Below, piece by piece: positions 22,710-32,078 of a DNA stretch of 64,000 bases. Both the position numbers and the translations under genes were made by a program. The DNA is taken from assembly GCA_009777845.1 (NCBI GenBank), contig WRLD01000006.1, positions 1 to 64,000 of the forward strand. The letters are read 5' to 3'. Origin of the DNA: Defluviitaleaceae bacterium. GTDB taxonomy: Bacteria; Bacillota; Clostridia; Lachnospirales; WQUN01. Under the pieces are notes generated by a model that was not told the origin of the DNA, searched no databases, and worked only from the letters and a program-made list of their open reading frames with translations. Each line of letters opens with the position of its first letter. The first letter of the stretch is position 1.

Positions 22710-25700
22710 ATGAAAATTCACTACAAACTATTTTTCTGCTTGACCCTGCTACTGCTCGCTCTATCGGCGTGCAGAACCAACACCGACACCGACCCGACCT
22801 ACACCGCGGCGGCAAACGGCGAGGGGCGGTATATCGAAACGGATATTACGCCGCCCATGGACGCGGCCATGTTTATGAGCTTTGTAAACGACAACCACAT
22901 AATCGCGGTAAAGCAGGACTTGAGCGAAAAATTCGCAAGCGCGGACAATGGCGTTACGTGGACGGCGTTGCCGTGGGACGTAACCCTGCCTAACGAGAAT
23001 GTGTTGTACGCAAGCAGTGCCACGCTTCTGTCGGACGGCAGACTTTTGGCGTTTGTGCAGGACATGGGGCTTTTCCTCTTTTCAGAGGACGGCAACGCAG
23101 AGGAATTTGTGATACAGGAAATCGCCGAGGCTCTGGCAAACGAGGACATGGTACTTGTTTCGTATATGGACGCGTTGCGTGACGACAGACTGCTAATTTC
23201 CTACACAATCGTGGACAATAGCATGGGCTTGTATGGAATGAGAAGCGTGGGCGCACCTCGCACAAGCGGCACAGAAGCCGAAGAAACAGACGAAAACCAA
23301 GGGGAAAACGGCGAAAATCAAGAAAACAGCGAAAATCAAGCCCAAGGTCAAGCCCAACAAAACAGCGAAAACCAAGCCCGAGGTCAAGCCCAAGGCGAAA
23401 CCCAACAAAACAGCGGAAACCAAGCCCAAGGTCAAGCCCAACAAAACAGCGAAAACCAAGCCCGAGGTCAAGCCCAAGGCGAAACCCAACAAAACAGCGG
23501 AAACCAAGCCCAAGGGCAAGCCCAACAAAACGGCGAAAACCAAACCCAAGGGCAACCACGCACCCGAATACAAGGCGAAGAAGCACCCCAAGAAAACGGA
23601 GAAGCCCAACCACGCACCCGAATACAAAGCGAGCAATCCCCCGAAGAAAACAACGAAACCCAACCACGCACCCGAATACAAGGCGAGCAAGCCCCCCAAC
23701 AAAACAACGAAGCCCAAGGGGAAACCCAAGAAAACGGCGAATCCGAAGAATCCCAACAAAACGGCGAAGCCCAATACCAAAACCAACCTCAAGGGCAAAC
23801 CCGCACCCAAACCAACGGACAAACCCAACCCCGACCCCAATCCCCACCCCAAGGCGGCCAACCCCAAAGACGAGAACAACGCGTACAAGGCGGCGGCGCA
23901 GCCGCCTCAGCCATGGGCTTCCGACAAAAAACCGCACTCATCGAGCTACCCACAGGCACACCCCTAGCAGAGCTAGACATACAAGGCACAGTCACAGGCT
24001 CGGCAATCAGCGGCGATACGTTCTATCTACTGAAACTAGAAACCTCTGGCAATACAAGCGAGGTCAAGCAATTCTCACTAGCAGACGGCACAGAAATCGC
24101 CGACCCTATCACGCTAGGCTCGCCGCTTTCGGGCATGGGCTTTACAGGCTTTGGAATGTCCGCCAACGCCAACCTATTGGCGGTAAACGCCAACGGCGAA
24201 ATATTCGCAGTACACGCAGACAACCTAATGCGCGTGGCAGACGGCGCGGTCAGCACCTTCCTAGAGGGTACGGCATACGCCTTTGGCTCGCCGAACAGCC
24301 ACATGAGCAGTGTAAACACGCTTTCTGACGGAAGCATTGTCATAGGCGTAATGGGCGAGGGCAGCCGACTATATAAGCTATATTGGGACGAAAACGCAAG
24401 AATAAACCCCGAACAGACTATTCGCATATGGTCACTGGAAAATAACAACCTCGTACGCGCCGCGATTGCAGAAATAAGAACGGCGTACCCAAATTCGTAT
24501 ATCACCTACGAGGTCGCGCTGTCGCAGGACGGCGGCATGTCCGCTTCTGATGCAATTAACACGCTAAACGTGGAGCTACTGGCAAACAAAGGCCCAGATA
24601 TTCTAATTCTGGATGGCACGCCTGCCGAAAACTATATAAACAGGCGTATGCTGCTCGACCTATCGGAAATAGACACTAGTGCCATGTACGAAAATCTTCT
24701 CGCGCCGTATGTCGCACAAAACGGCGAAATATACGTGCTTCCCATGCAGCTTCTTATGCCGTTGCTTGCAAGCCCGTCAGACCTAGTCGCGCAAGCGCAG
24801 ACGTTTGAAGCCCTAGTAAACCAAGTAGTTACAGGAAACGGCCGCGCCGCAATAAATCAGCGGTCGGGGCGCGCGTTCCAGAATGTAACCGCGGAGGAAC
24901 GCTCCGCACTGCATTTTGATACCTTGCAGGAGCTTGCCTACATTATGTGGTGTGCAAACCTGCCCGCAATCGTTAGCAACAATCAGCTAAACTCAGACGC
25001 GCTAAGAGAGCATTTGACCGCAATAAAAGCAATAAGCGACAAATACGAGCTAGTAGCGCCAGTGGACGAAAACGCGCCGAGAATGAGCATGATGGTAAGC
25101 ACCAGCAGGCGCGGTCGCGGTGCAGTGATGTCTGGCTCGATTATGCAATACATGATGCGTACCACCAACTACGCCGTATTTCCGCTGGAAAATCTTATGA
25201 CGGTACTCATGCTTACTGGTTCTATGGGAAGAATGGCGTTCGTGGACGAAGCGGTCGAGCCTACACAGCTAGTACCGTTCCCTGGGCTAACCGCAGGGGT
25301 ATGGCAGCCGTCCACCATGACCGCCGTGTCCGCAGGCACGAATGTGCCAGATTTTGCCAAGGAAATTGTCGGGGCGTTGCTTTCCCAGGAGGTTCAGCAG
25401 TCCAACCAAGGGGAGGGCTTGCCTGTTACCCGCGCAGGAATGGCACAGCAGGTTATTGACATCAACGACAGCATAACGCAGTTAAACGAAAGCAGAATGT
25501 TGGACGAGGAACAGCCATTGCTCGAAATTGATTTTGATGCGTTAATCGAACAGCTTACCACGCCTGCCTTGGTGGAGCGCGCTTTATATGAAATGGTTTA
25601 TGCCACCAAGGAGCGGTTATGCTCGGGCGCGTTGGACTTAGACGGAGCTGTACGCGAAATCGAGCAGAATACGAGGAATTACCTTGCAGAACGCGGCTGA
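22710..25700 (+). CDS. Solute-binding lipoprotein with Asp-box propeller domain and Q/N-rich insert
   Basis: 996 residues, twice the usual size of a sugar-binding protein. Lipobox LSAC (Cys21). Residues about 35-185 and 410-570 look like beta-propeller blades; one Asp-box (SxDxGxTW) is seen as SADNGVTW near residue 73. A low-complexity stretch of about 200 residues, rich in Q, N, E, R and T, interrupts the propeller. From about 575 the sequence is a periplasmic-binding-protein domain (IRIWSLENNNLVRAAIAEI..., GPDILILDG, YVAQNGEIYVLPM). The next two genes are its ABC permeases. AGGAGG precedes the ATG. The ligand is unknown; the propeller could bind a carbohydrate polymer. Confidence 0.85.
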   Translation: MKIHYKLFFCLTLLLLALSACRTNTDTDPTYTAAANGEGRYIETDITPPMDAAMFMSFVNDNHIIAVKQDLSEKFASADNGVTWTALPWDVTLPNENVLYASSATLLSDGRLLAFVQDMGLFLFSEDGNAEEFVIQEIAEALANEDMVLVSYMDALRDDRLLISYTIVDNSMGLYGMRSVGAPRTSGTEAEETDENQGENGENQENSENQAQGQAQQNSENQARGQAQGETQQNSGNQAQGQAQQNSENQARGQAQGETQQNSGNQAQGQAQQNGENQTQGQPRTRIQGEEAPQENGEAQPRTRIQSEQSPEENNETQPRTRIQGEQAPQQNNEAQGETQENGESEESQQNGEAQYQNQPQGQTRTQTNGQTQPRPQSPPQGGQPQRREQRVQGGGAAASAMGFRQKTALIELPTGTPLAELDIQGTVTGSAISGDTFYLLKLETSGNTSEVKQFSLADGTEIADPITLGSPLSGMGFTGFGMSANANLLAVNANGEIFAVHADNLMRVADGAVSTFLEGTAYAFGSPNSHMSSVNTLSDGSIVIGVMGEGSRLYKLYWDENARINPEQTIRIWSLENNNLVRAAIAEIRTAYPNSYITYEVALSQDGGMSASDAINTLNVELLANKGPDILILDGTPAENYINRRMLLDLSEIDTSAMYENLLAPYVAQNGEIYVLPMQLLMPLLASPSDLVAQAQTFEALVNQVVTGNGRAAINQRSGRAFQNVTAEERSALHFDTLQELAYIMWCANLPAIVSNNQLNSDALREHLTAIKAISDKYELVAPVDENAPRMSMMVSTSRRGRGAVMSGSIMQYMMRTTNYAVFPLENLMTVLMLTGSMGRMAFVDEAVEPTQLVPFPGLTAGVWQPSTMTAVSAGTNVPDFAKEIVGALLSQEVQQSNQGEGLPVTRAGMAQQVIDINDSITQLNESRMLDEEQPLLEIDFDALIEQLTTPALVERALYEMVYATKERLCSGALDLDGAVREIEQNTRNYLAERG
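23278..23890 (+). repeat. Low-complexity Q/N/E/R coding repeats
   Basis: Two 28-residue repeats (ENQARGQAQGETQQN...), three copies of a QPRTRIQGEQ-like 15-16-residue unit and many shorter variants of CAAGCCCAAGG units. All keep the frame. They are probably prone to expansion and contraction by slippage. Confidence 0.85.
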
Positions 25701-26619
25701 GCCGCGGCATTTTCGGCGGACTGTCGTGCAGGGACAAGCGACATCTCGAAAACAACCGAGTATGTTCAACGCTAACAAGGTTCGCGAGGGTCTGATTGCC
25801 CTTGCGTTCCTTGCTCCTAGCCTGCTAGGCATATCCATTTTTTTCCTTGTGCCGTTTGCGGACACCATTCGCAGGAGCTTTTATGATGTACGAGTCGTGA
25901 ATTTTATCGGGCTAGAGAGCTATAGCTCGGTTATAAACAATACGGCGTTTAGGCTCGCCGCCGCAAATACCGCAAAATTTGTGGCGGTGTGCGTGCCGTT
26001 GCTGTTGCTTATAAGTCTAACCACCGCGTTGCTGTTGCGTTCCATTAAGCCGCTTGGCAGAATTTTCAAGACCTCGTTTTTGTTGCCTATGGCTGTGCCT
26101 GTGGCGAGTATTGTCTTGCTTTGGCAGGCGATGTTTAACTACGGCGGTATCGCCAACGGTGTCTTGGTTTGGCTTGGCTTTACGCCCATTGATTTTATGG
26201 CTACTAGCTCCGCCTTTTGGGTGCTTATATTTACTTATTTATGGAAAAACAACGGCTATAACATGGTTTTGTGGTTGGCAGGCTTGGACGGCATATCCGA
26301 AACCCTCTACGAAGCCGCCCGAGTAGACGGCGCGAACAGCTTCCAAGCGTTTAGGTACATTACAATGCCGTGCTTGTTGCCTACTGTGGGAATAGTTACC
26401 ATTTTGTCGTTGCTTAACAGCTTCAAGGTGTTCCGCGAGGCGTATCTAGTGGCAGGTGCGTACCCCGAGAGCGATTCCATTTACCTGCTACAGCATTTGT
26501 TCAATAACTGGTTTCAGAACCTAGACATAAGCCGTCTTAGTGCGGCGGCGGCAATGCTGGCGGCTGTTTTGCTTGGCATAATTCTATTGATGCGGAGAAC
26601 ATTAGATGTGGACGAATAA
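25684..26619 (+). CDS. Sugar-type ABC transporter permease (UgpA/MalF family)
   Basis: 311 residues with six membrane helices. The EAA loop that docks the ATPase is EAARVDGANSFQAFRYITMP (about 210-229). The TTG start at 25684 is inside the end of the preceding gene with GAGGA 8 nt upstream; an ATG at 25762 has no ribosome site but gives a more normal N-terminus (MFNANKVREGL). It forms the channel with the next permease. Confidence 0.92.
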   Translation: MQNAAEPRHFRRTVVQGQATSRKQPSMFNANKVREGLIALAFLAPSLLGISIFFLVPFADTIRRSFYDVRVVNFIGLESYSSVINNTAFRLAAANTAKFVAVCVPLLLLISLTTALLLRSIKPLGRIFKTSFLLPMAVPVASIVLLWQAMFNYGGIANGVLVWLGFTPIDFMATSSAFWVLIFTYLWKNNGYNMVLWLAGLDGISETLYEAARVDGANSFQAFRYITMPCLLPTVGIVTILSLLNSFKVFREAYLVAGAYPESDSIYLLQHLFNNWFQNLDISRLSAAAAMLAAVLLGIILLMRRTLDVDE

Positions 26620-27460
26620 AATTATTCACATACTCAAGTTTATACCTCTCACGCTACTTGCGTTTTTGGTGTGGTGGGTGCTTTGGTTTATGGTTATGGG
26701 CAGTCTTATGTCCTTGGAAGAGCTTACAGGCACTATCGGCGCGGCGATTTCGGGCGAGGGCGGCTATTCCTCGTGGCCGCTGTTGCCTGCGTGGCCTACC
26801 CTACAGCCCATAGCCGAATTATTGTTGGATACGCCGCAGTTTTTTGTCATGTTTTGGAATACGTTCAAGCTCGTTATTCCGTCCTTGGTGGGGCAGCTTG
26901 TGTTTGCCGCTCCTGCCGCGTGGGCGCTTAGCCGTTTCCGTTTCCGCGGACGGAAGCTACTGGTGACGGTGTATATCGCGCTTATGCTTCTGCCGTTCCA
27001 GGTGACAATGGTGCCTAACTTTATTGTTATTGATAGGCTGGGCTTGATGGATAGTATCTGGGCGGTTATTCTGCCGTTTGCGTTTTCGGCGTTTCCTGTT
27101 TTTATAATGCTTCGCGGCTTTGACGCGATACCGCGGGCGTTGTTGGAGGCCGCCGCCATAGACGGCGCAGGCGCGTTCCGCACATTTTGGCAAATAGGGC
27201 TGCCCTTGGGCGTGCCAAGCATTTTAGCGGCTATCGTGCTAGGCTTCTTGGAAATTTGGGGCGCGGTAGAACAGCCCATGACGTTCCTGAAAACGCCCTC
27301 AAACTGGCCGCTGTCGCTGTTTTTGCCGCAAATTGTCGCGGAGGAATTAGGCTTCGCAATGACTGCTTCGTTGTTTATGCTATTGCCCGCCGCGTTGTTT
27401 TTCTTTTTTGGGCAAAAATATTTGGAGCTGGGAATACAATCTGCTGGAGTGAAGGAGTAA
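26606..27460 (+). CDS. Sugar-type ABC transporter permease (UgpE/MalG family)
   Basis: 284 residues, six helices. The EAA loop is LLEAAAIDGAGAFRTFWQIG (about 181-200), with PSNWPLSLFLPQI typical of the C-terminal part of the MalG class. Overlaps the previous gene by 14 nt. No ATPase gene follows, so an ATPase encoded elsewhere (as MsmX serves many sugar importers in Bacillus) would be needed for import. Confidence 0.92.
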   Translation: MWTNKIIHILKFIPLTLLAFLVWWVLWFMVMGSLMSLEELTGTIGAAISGEGGYSSWPLLPAWPTLQPIAELLLDTPQFFVMFWNTFKLVIPSLVGQLVFAAPAAWALSRFRFRGRKLLVTVYIALMLLPFQVTMVPNFIVIDRLGLMDSIWAVILPFAFSAFPVFIMLRGFDAIPRALLEAAAIDGAGAFRTFWQIGLPLGVPSILAAIVLGFLEIWGAVEQPMTFLKTPSNWPLSLFLPQIVAEELGFAMTASLFMLLPAALFFFFGQKYLELGIQSAGVKE

Positions 27461-27464
27461 CCCC

Positions 27465-29393
27465 ATGAAAATAACCGACCCGACCCAACGCCGTGCGTTA
27501 TCGAATATCTTTAAATTTCTGGCACTTATGCTTGTTTTTACGCTTATTGTGCAGGGTACAAGCGGCGCGACTATGGCGCGAGTGAGCCTTGTCACGCCTA
27601 GCAGGAGTACCATTGTGGAAGCGATTACTGGCACGGCTTCTGTTTTTGCTACCGATAATCTGGAAATAACCGCGCCTGCGGGGCTTATGCTGCTAGAGGT
27701 ATTTGTGGGCGTAGGGCAGGAAATAGGCGTAGGCGACGAAGCGGCGATTTTCGACATGGACGGCATAGACAGCATTTTTATTCGCGAGCAAGCGGCACTG
27801 GACAAAATGCGGCTGGATTTGGAAAATTTGCTGTTAAACGAGGGCATAGACACCACTGCGCTGACTAACGCGCAGCGTACGCTTGCACGCGTGCAGGAGG
27901 ATTTTGAAAACACCGTACGCACAGGCGAGGAAAACATAGCCGAGGCGCGGGAAACACTGGAACAAATGCTTGCGGACGAGCATGATTCGTCTGCGGCGAG
28001 AGCCTTACGCCGCGCCATGGACGATTACGAGGCCGCCGCCGCAAAGGGCGAGGAAAACATACTTACGGCGGAGCAGGAATTGCTTGAAATACTAGAAACG
28101 CCTTTGAGTGAAACGGACGATACCGCGTTGCAGACCGCGCGGCGGAATTTTTCGCGTATACAAGAGGATTACAAAAACACCATGGAACAAACAGAAAGCG
28201 ACATAGCCGAAGCCGAGGAAAAGCTACGCGAAGCGCGCACGCGCCTTTTTAGCGGCGAGGTGCAATGGAGCTTTGACGAGAATCGCGACAAGGAGGTCGA
28301 GGACGCAGAAAAGGCGTTGCAGGCCGTCAAGGAGCGCGCGGAAAGCACCATGCGTACAGCAAATAGACAGCTAGAAGATGCAACAATTAGTCTACAAAAC
28401 GCGGAAAAAGCCTACGCGGACAACCAAGAGCGAGAGCAGGAAAACCGCGAAAAAGCAATCGAGCAGGCGCAGACTAAGCTAGAGCAAGCGCGAAACCAAG
28501 CCGCGGACAGCTTGCTTTCCGCCGCTCGCGCTGTAGAAAACGCCTCATATTCTGTAAGCGAGGAAGTGGACAGAGCCAGAACCGCGCTAGAAACTGCGAT
28601 TACGCAAGCGGCTAATTCTCGTAACTCTGCCGCACGCCAAGTGGAAGATGCTACCACCTCGCTAAACACCGCGCAACGCAATTATCAAAACAATTTGCGA
28701 CAGCACGAAACGACAACCGCACAGAACAATATTACGCTTGCCACCTTGGAGCTAGACATAGCTGCCAAGCAAGAAGCAGTCGCCTTAATAGGGGAAATTA
28801 TCGAAAACGAGGGCATTTTGTATTCTGATGTAGCGGGCGTAGTCTTGGCGGTACAGCAGGCAGGCAGAGAAACCACCGCCGCGCCTGTGATTACCGTGCG
28901 TGACGGCGACGGCGGCTTTGAGGCGCGGTTGACAGTGACACAAGCCCAAGCGGAAACCCTAGCCGTGGGCAACGAGAGCGTGGTACGAACAAGCGGCGGC
29001 TCGATGTACTATACTCCGACAGTAACTGGCATAATATCCAGCATTCCGCAGCCCGACGAGAATGGCGGAGTGACCCTCACAATCAAGCTGCCGCAGGGCA
29101 ACTGGTCTGCGGGGCAACGCGCCGAGGCACAAATCGTTTTAACCAGCGGCGTGTATGACTACAGCGTGCCGATTGCGGCGATTCGCTCCGACAACGAGGG
29201 CTATTTCCTGTACTCTATCGCACAAAAAAACACCGTGCTAGGACTGCAAAACGAGGTTGTTCGCATAAACGTGACGATTACGGCGCGTGATAGCGATAAT
29301 GCGGCGGTGAGTGGGGGGCTAGGGAGAGATAGTAGTGTTATTGTTTCTAGTAATAAGGCGGTGACTAGTGGTGACCGTGTGAGGGTGGAATGA
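27465..29393 (+). CDS. HlyD/MacA-like membrane-fusion (adaptor) protein with very long coiled coil
   Basis: 642 residues. One N-terminal membrane helix (about 18-38), then a lipoyl/barrel-type half (STIVEAITGTASVFA, ITAPAGLMLLEVFVGVGQEIGVGDE). About 340 residues of heptad-rich coiled coil follow (about 105-445), with internal near-repeats such as TAxxNFSRIQEDYKNT. The returning barrel and membrane-proximal parts are next (VAGVVLAVQQAG, GQRAEAQIVLTSGVYDYSVPIAAI). Such adaptors normally work with MacB-type exporters. GAAGGAG precedes the ATG, 4 nt after the permease gene. Its stop overlaps the next start (ATGA). Confidence 0.88.
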   Translation: MKITDPTQRRALSNIFKFLALMLVFTLIVQGTSGATMARVSLVTPSRSTIVEAITGTASVFATDNLEITAPAGLMLLEVFVGVGQEIGVGDEAAIFDMDGIDSIFIREQAALDKMRLDLENLLLNEGIDTTALTNAQRTLARVQEDFENTVRTGEENIAEARETLEQMLADEHDSSAARALRRAMDDYEAAAAKGEENILTAEQELLEILETPLSETDDTALQTARRNFSRIQEDYKNTMEQTESDIAEAEEKLREARTRLFSGEVQWSFDENRDKEVEDAEKALQAVKERAESTMRTANRQLEDATISLQNAEKAYADNQEREQENREKAIEQAQTKLEQARNQAADSLLSAARAVENASYSVSEEVDRARTALETAITQAANSRNSAARQVEDATTSLNTAQRNYQNNLRQHETTTAQNNITLATLELDIAAKQEAVALIGEIIENEGILYSDVAGVVLAVQQAGRETTAAPVITVRDGDGGFEARLTVTQAQAETLAVGNESVVRTSGGSMYYTPTVTGIISSIPQPDENGGVTLTIKLPQGNWSAGQRAEAQIVLTSGVYDYSVPIAAIRSDNEGYFLYSIAQKNTVLGLQNEVVRINVTITARDSDNAAVSGGLGRDSSVIVSSNKAVTSGDRVRVE

Positions 29394-30376
29394 TGAAAAA
29401 GCTGTTTTACTTCCTCCCATGGTGCATATTTGCCGTTTTGCTTATACTTGGCGTAAGGGAAGCCAGTACAATTTCCAAATTTTCCAAAATTTCCCTACGA
29501 TACCAAAACGCAATAAGCGGACAGGCCGCTTACCGCGCAAGGGAATATTCGGCGGTGAACGCCGCCTTTTGGCTTATATTTTGGCGAGAAAGCACGGCGA
29601 CCTTGTCCGTGGGCTTCGGCGATGTCGCGAGCGACACTATTTTATTTTCGGGCGATGCAAACCTGGTTTGGCACGCCGAATATGTAGCAGGTTATGCGCC
29701 TGGTGCGGAGGACGAGGCAGGCATAGCCGTGTCGCAGGCCTTGGCAAACCGACTTTGGGGCAGTACAAACATCATAGGGCAAGCCGTGGAAATAGACGAA
29801 CAGACGCGCTTCGTACGCGGCGTTTTTGTCGGCGGCGCGAACCTTGCCTTGCTGTCGTTTCCGCTAGAGGACGTATCGCAGTCGTGGACGGGCGTGGAGC
29901 TGTACGGCGAGCAATTACATTTTGGCGCGGCTGAAGCCTTTGCGGCGGCTTCGGGCTTGGGTCGTCCCGAATATATTTTGACTGGCGAGGTTATTTCTCT
30001 GGCGTGGGCTTTCGCGCTGCTGCCCCTGCTTGTTCCTGCGGTTTACGCGCTGTTTTTGGTAATAAAATACATGCGTATGTACCACCCGCGTACGCTAATG
30101 CCGCTGTTTTTCGCGGGGCTGTTATTGTTTGCGGTTTTGTTGCCTGCGTTGTTGGATGCCCTGCCAGACTGGGTTGTGCCTACGCGGTGGAGCGACTTTT
30201 CCTTTTGGTCGTCGCTTGCAGAGCAGACTGGCGATAGCCTGCGAGTGTTTTTGAGTGCTGTGCCTACCATGAGAGATGTGGAGCTGAAGGTTAGGTTGCT
30301 GCGAGTGGTTGGGATTGGGTTTTTGGGGGTTTGTTTGGGGTTGGTGGGGGTTGGGTTTAGGCATCGTCCGAATTAA
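29390..30376 (+). CDS. Compact MacB-like membrane protein (periplasmic core domain, four helices)
   Basis: 328 residues. TM1 (about 5-22), then an extracytoplasmic domain to about 200 carrying the MacB core pattern (GIAVSQALANRLWGS, IIGQAVEIDEQTRFVRGVFVG). TM2 lies at about 206-227, TM3 at about 237-255 and TM4 at about 300-320. That is the MacB/FtsX topology, but the protein is about half the usual size of a MacB permease and has no ATPase domain or partner ATPase gene. It presumably works with the adjacent adaptor. It converges with the kinase gene and overlaps its 3' end by 20 bp. Confidence 0.65.
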   Translation: MMKKLFYFLPWCIFAVLLILGVREASTISKFSKISLRYQNAISGQAAYRAREYSAVNAAFWLIFWRESTATLSVGFGDVASDTILFSGDANLVWHAEYVAGYAPGAEDEAGIAVSQALANRLWGSTNIIGQAVEIDEQTRFVRGVFVGGANLALLSFPLEDVSQSWTGVELYGEQLHFGAAEAFAAASGLGRPEYILTGEVISLAWAFALLPLLVPAVYALFLVIKYMRMYHPRTLMPLFFAGLLLFAVLLPALLDALPDWVVPTRWSDFSFWSSLAEQTGDSLRVFLSAVPTMRDVELKVRLLRVVGIGFLGVCLGLVGVGFRHRPN

Positions 30377-32060
30377 GAATTTCGTACCTGTCGTTTTTAG
30401 GAAACTCATTTGGGCGAAAGGTTTTAATAGAGTAGATGTTCTTATTGTCGAACTTTATCGTAACAGATTTTGTATGCCCGTCCCTATTGGGCGGTTTTTC
30501 GTCTATATAAAGACTTGCCTTATATTCCCTCATTATGTCAAATGAGGTCATAAAGCCTATGCCATGGTCGTCGGCGTTTTCATGGGTGGTTACACGCTTC
30601 TCGCCCAATGCTGCTAATGTGTCTACATTAAAAGGAATCCCTGTATCATGGACAGAAAAAGCATAAACGCCCCCTGTATACCCTAGGAATACCATTATGC
30701 TCTTGTGGGTATTTTCACTCGCTTTCACGGCATTTATCGCGTTATTTATGTGTGTGGCTATCAGGGTTTCAATTTTGGCGCTTGGTGCAGATTCCCATAT
30801 CATTTCTACAATATCGCCACGTATAGCGAGATTGAAAGTAATTTCATCTTCTAAACACTTATCATTATAATAATCAAATAACACATCTATCATGCCCACG
30901 TTCGTTTTGGGCAATGCTTTGGCTATTTTACTTAAAGGAGTTCTAAGTTCGTTTTTTATTGCTTCTATGCTCTCTAATAGCGCATCGGTGTTAGACTGAC
31001 CCTGCTTTTCAAGCACGCTTTTTTCTAAGGCGGCAAGGCGTGTATTGGAATCGTGATTGGCTATTCGTATTTCGTCCAAGGCTTTGCTTATTTTTCGGTT
31101 TTCTTTTTTTTCCTCTGTTAATTGTTTTTTTAACTGTTTAATTTCAGCTTCTGAGCTTTCTCTTACTTCGTTCAGTTGATTGCTAACTACACTGTGCTTG
31201 TCTTGCAAGGAAACTAATTCAGACCTTATTTTTTCTTTTTCTTTTTCTTTTTGTTTTTCTTTTTCAGTAATCAATGCTGCATAACGCTTCCCAGATTGTA
31301 TAGTTTCTTGCAAAGACCGCACTTCGCGAAGATTTGCTATGCCAAGATTTATCAAAGACAAAATGCCTATACCGAGAAAAACAATTGTCAGTGATAGTAT
31401 TATACCCTCGTCAAAGGCTGTTTCGGCAAAAATGGATAGGATATATCTATCGTTGGAATTAAAAACACTATCCAGTATTTCATACCACTGGTTAATATTT
31501 AAGCTGTTATAAACACTGTTTAAACAAAAAATAATACCACAGACACCTATAGCGGGAAGCACTGTACTATTCCTAGATAAAATATCATTCCAGCTTTTTA
31601 AGTTCCGCCCTATATATAGCAGGATAAAGGTAAAAACACATATAAGTGTAGCTAACAAAAAAAGCATGTTGTTTTGTGTGGTAATCGTGTGAATCGGCAA
31701 AGCTAGCATAATGTACTCTAACGCACGTACCACACCATAGGACAACAAAAAAGCCTTTATGATACGCAGGCTACCAAGAAAAGCCTTTTTTGTGAATTTA
31801 TGGAGTACAGATAACGAAAGCACAAGTGCGAAAATGTCAATAATAGGTCTTAGGGCTAACATTGCCCCAAGGAGGTACATAACAGATATAAAAGAACAAT
31901 ATAAGACAGTGGCAATCCATATTTTAAAATGGGTGCGAGTGTCTTTTTGTGTCGGGGCGAGCAACGCAGGGGCAGCTTTTTTTAATATATTTAATGATAA
32001 ATAAAATGACAATAAATGAATTGCCAATTCTTTGATGATGTCTAAGTAAATAGCTGTCAT
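30357..32060 (-). CDS. AgrC-like GHKL sensor kinase
   Basis: 567 residues. Six or seven hydrophobic helices make up about 1-245 without large loops, as in peptide-sensing kinases. A charged coiled coil follows (about 250-350, KEKQKEKEKEKIRSEL...). The catalytic part has NHDSNTRLAAL, similar to the HD-x-x-N-x-L box of AgrC with its phosphoacceptor His, then THINNAINAVKA (N-box), FSVHDTGIPF and DDHGIGFMTSF (G boxes). It also contains KNELRTPLSKI, which looks like a classic H-box with Asn in place of His. It begins 18 nt after the response regulator gene and should be its partner. Confidence 0.8.
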   Translation of the reverse strand: MTAIYLDIIKELAIHLLSFYLSLNILKKAAPALLAPTQKDTRTHFKIWIATVLYCSFISVMYLLGAMLALRPIIDIFALVLSLSVLHKFTKKAFLGSLRIIKAFLLSYGVVRALEYIMLALPIHTITTQNNMLFLLATLICVFTFILLYIGRNLKSWNDILSRNSTVLPAIGVCGIIFCLNSVYNSLNINQWYEILDSVFNSNDRYILSIFAETAFDEGIILSLTIVFLGIGILSLINLGIANLREVRSLQETIQSGKRYAALITEKEKQKEKEKEKIRSELVSLQDKHSVVSNQLNEVRESSEAEIKQLKKQLTEEKKENRKISKALDEIRIANHDSNTRLAALEKSVLEKQGQSNTDALLESIEAIKNELRTPLSKIAKALPKTNVGMIDVLFDYYNDKCLEDEITFNLAIRGDIVEMIWESAPSAKIETLIATHINNAINAVKASENTHKSIMVFLGYTGGVYAFSVHDTGIPFNVDTLAALGEKRVTTHENADDHGIGFMTSFDIMREYKASLYIDEKPPNRDGHTKSVTIKFDNKNIYSIKTFRPNEFPKNDRYEILNSDDA

Positions 32061-32078
32061 TTGCTCACCACCGCTTTA

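Noticed and set aside
23193..23888. Long open frames on the minus strand opposite the Q/N-rich repeats
   Set aside because: They encode LGFVVLLG-like strings that mirror the low-complexity codons of the real gene, and they have no start signals.
30446..30452. Spo0A box (TGTCGAA) near the kinase gene end
   Set aside because: A single 7-bp match inside coding sequence, far from any promoter; expected by chance.
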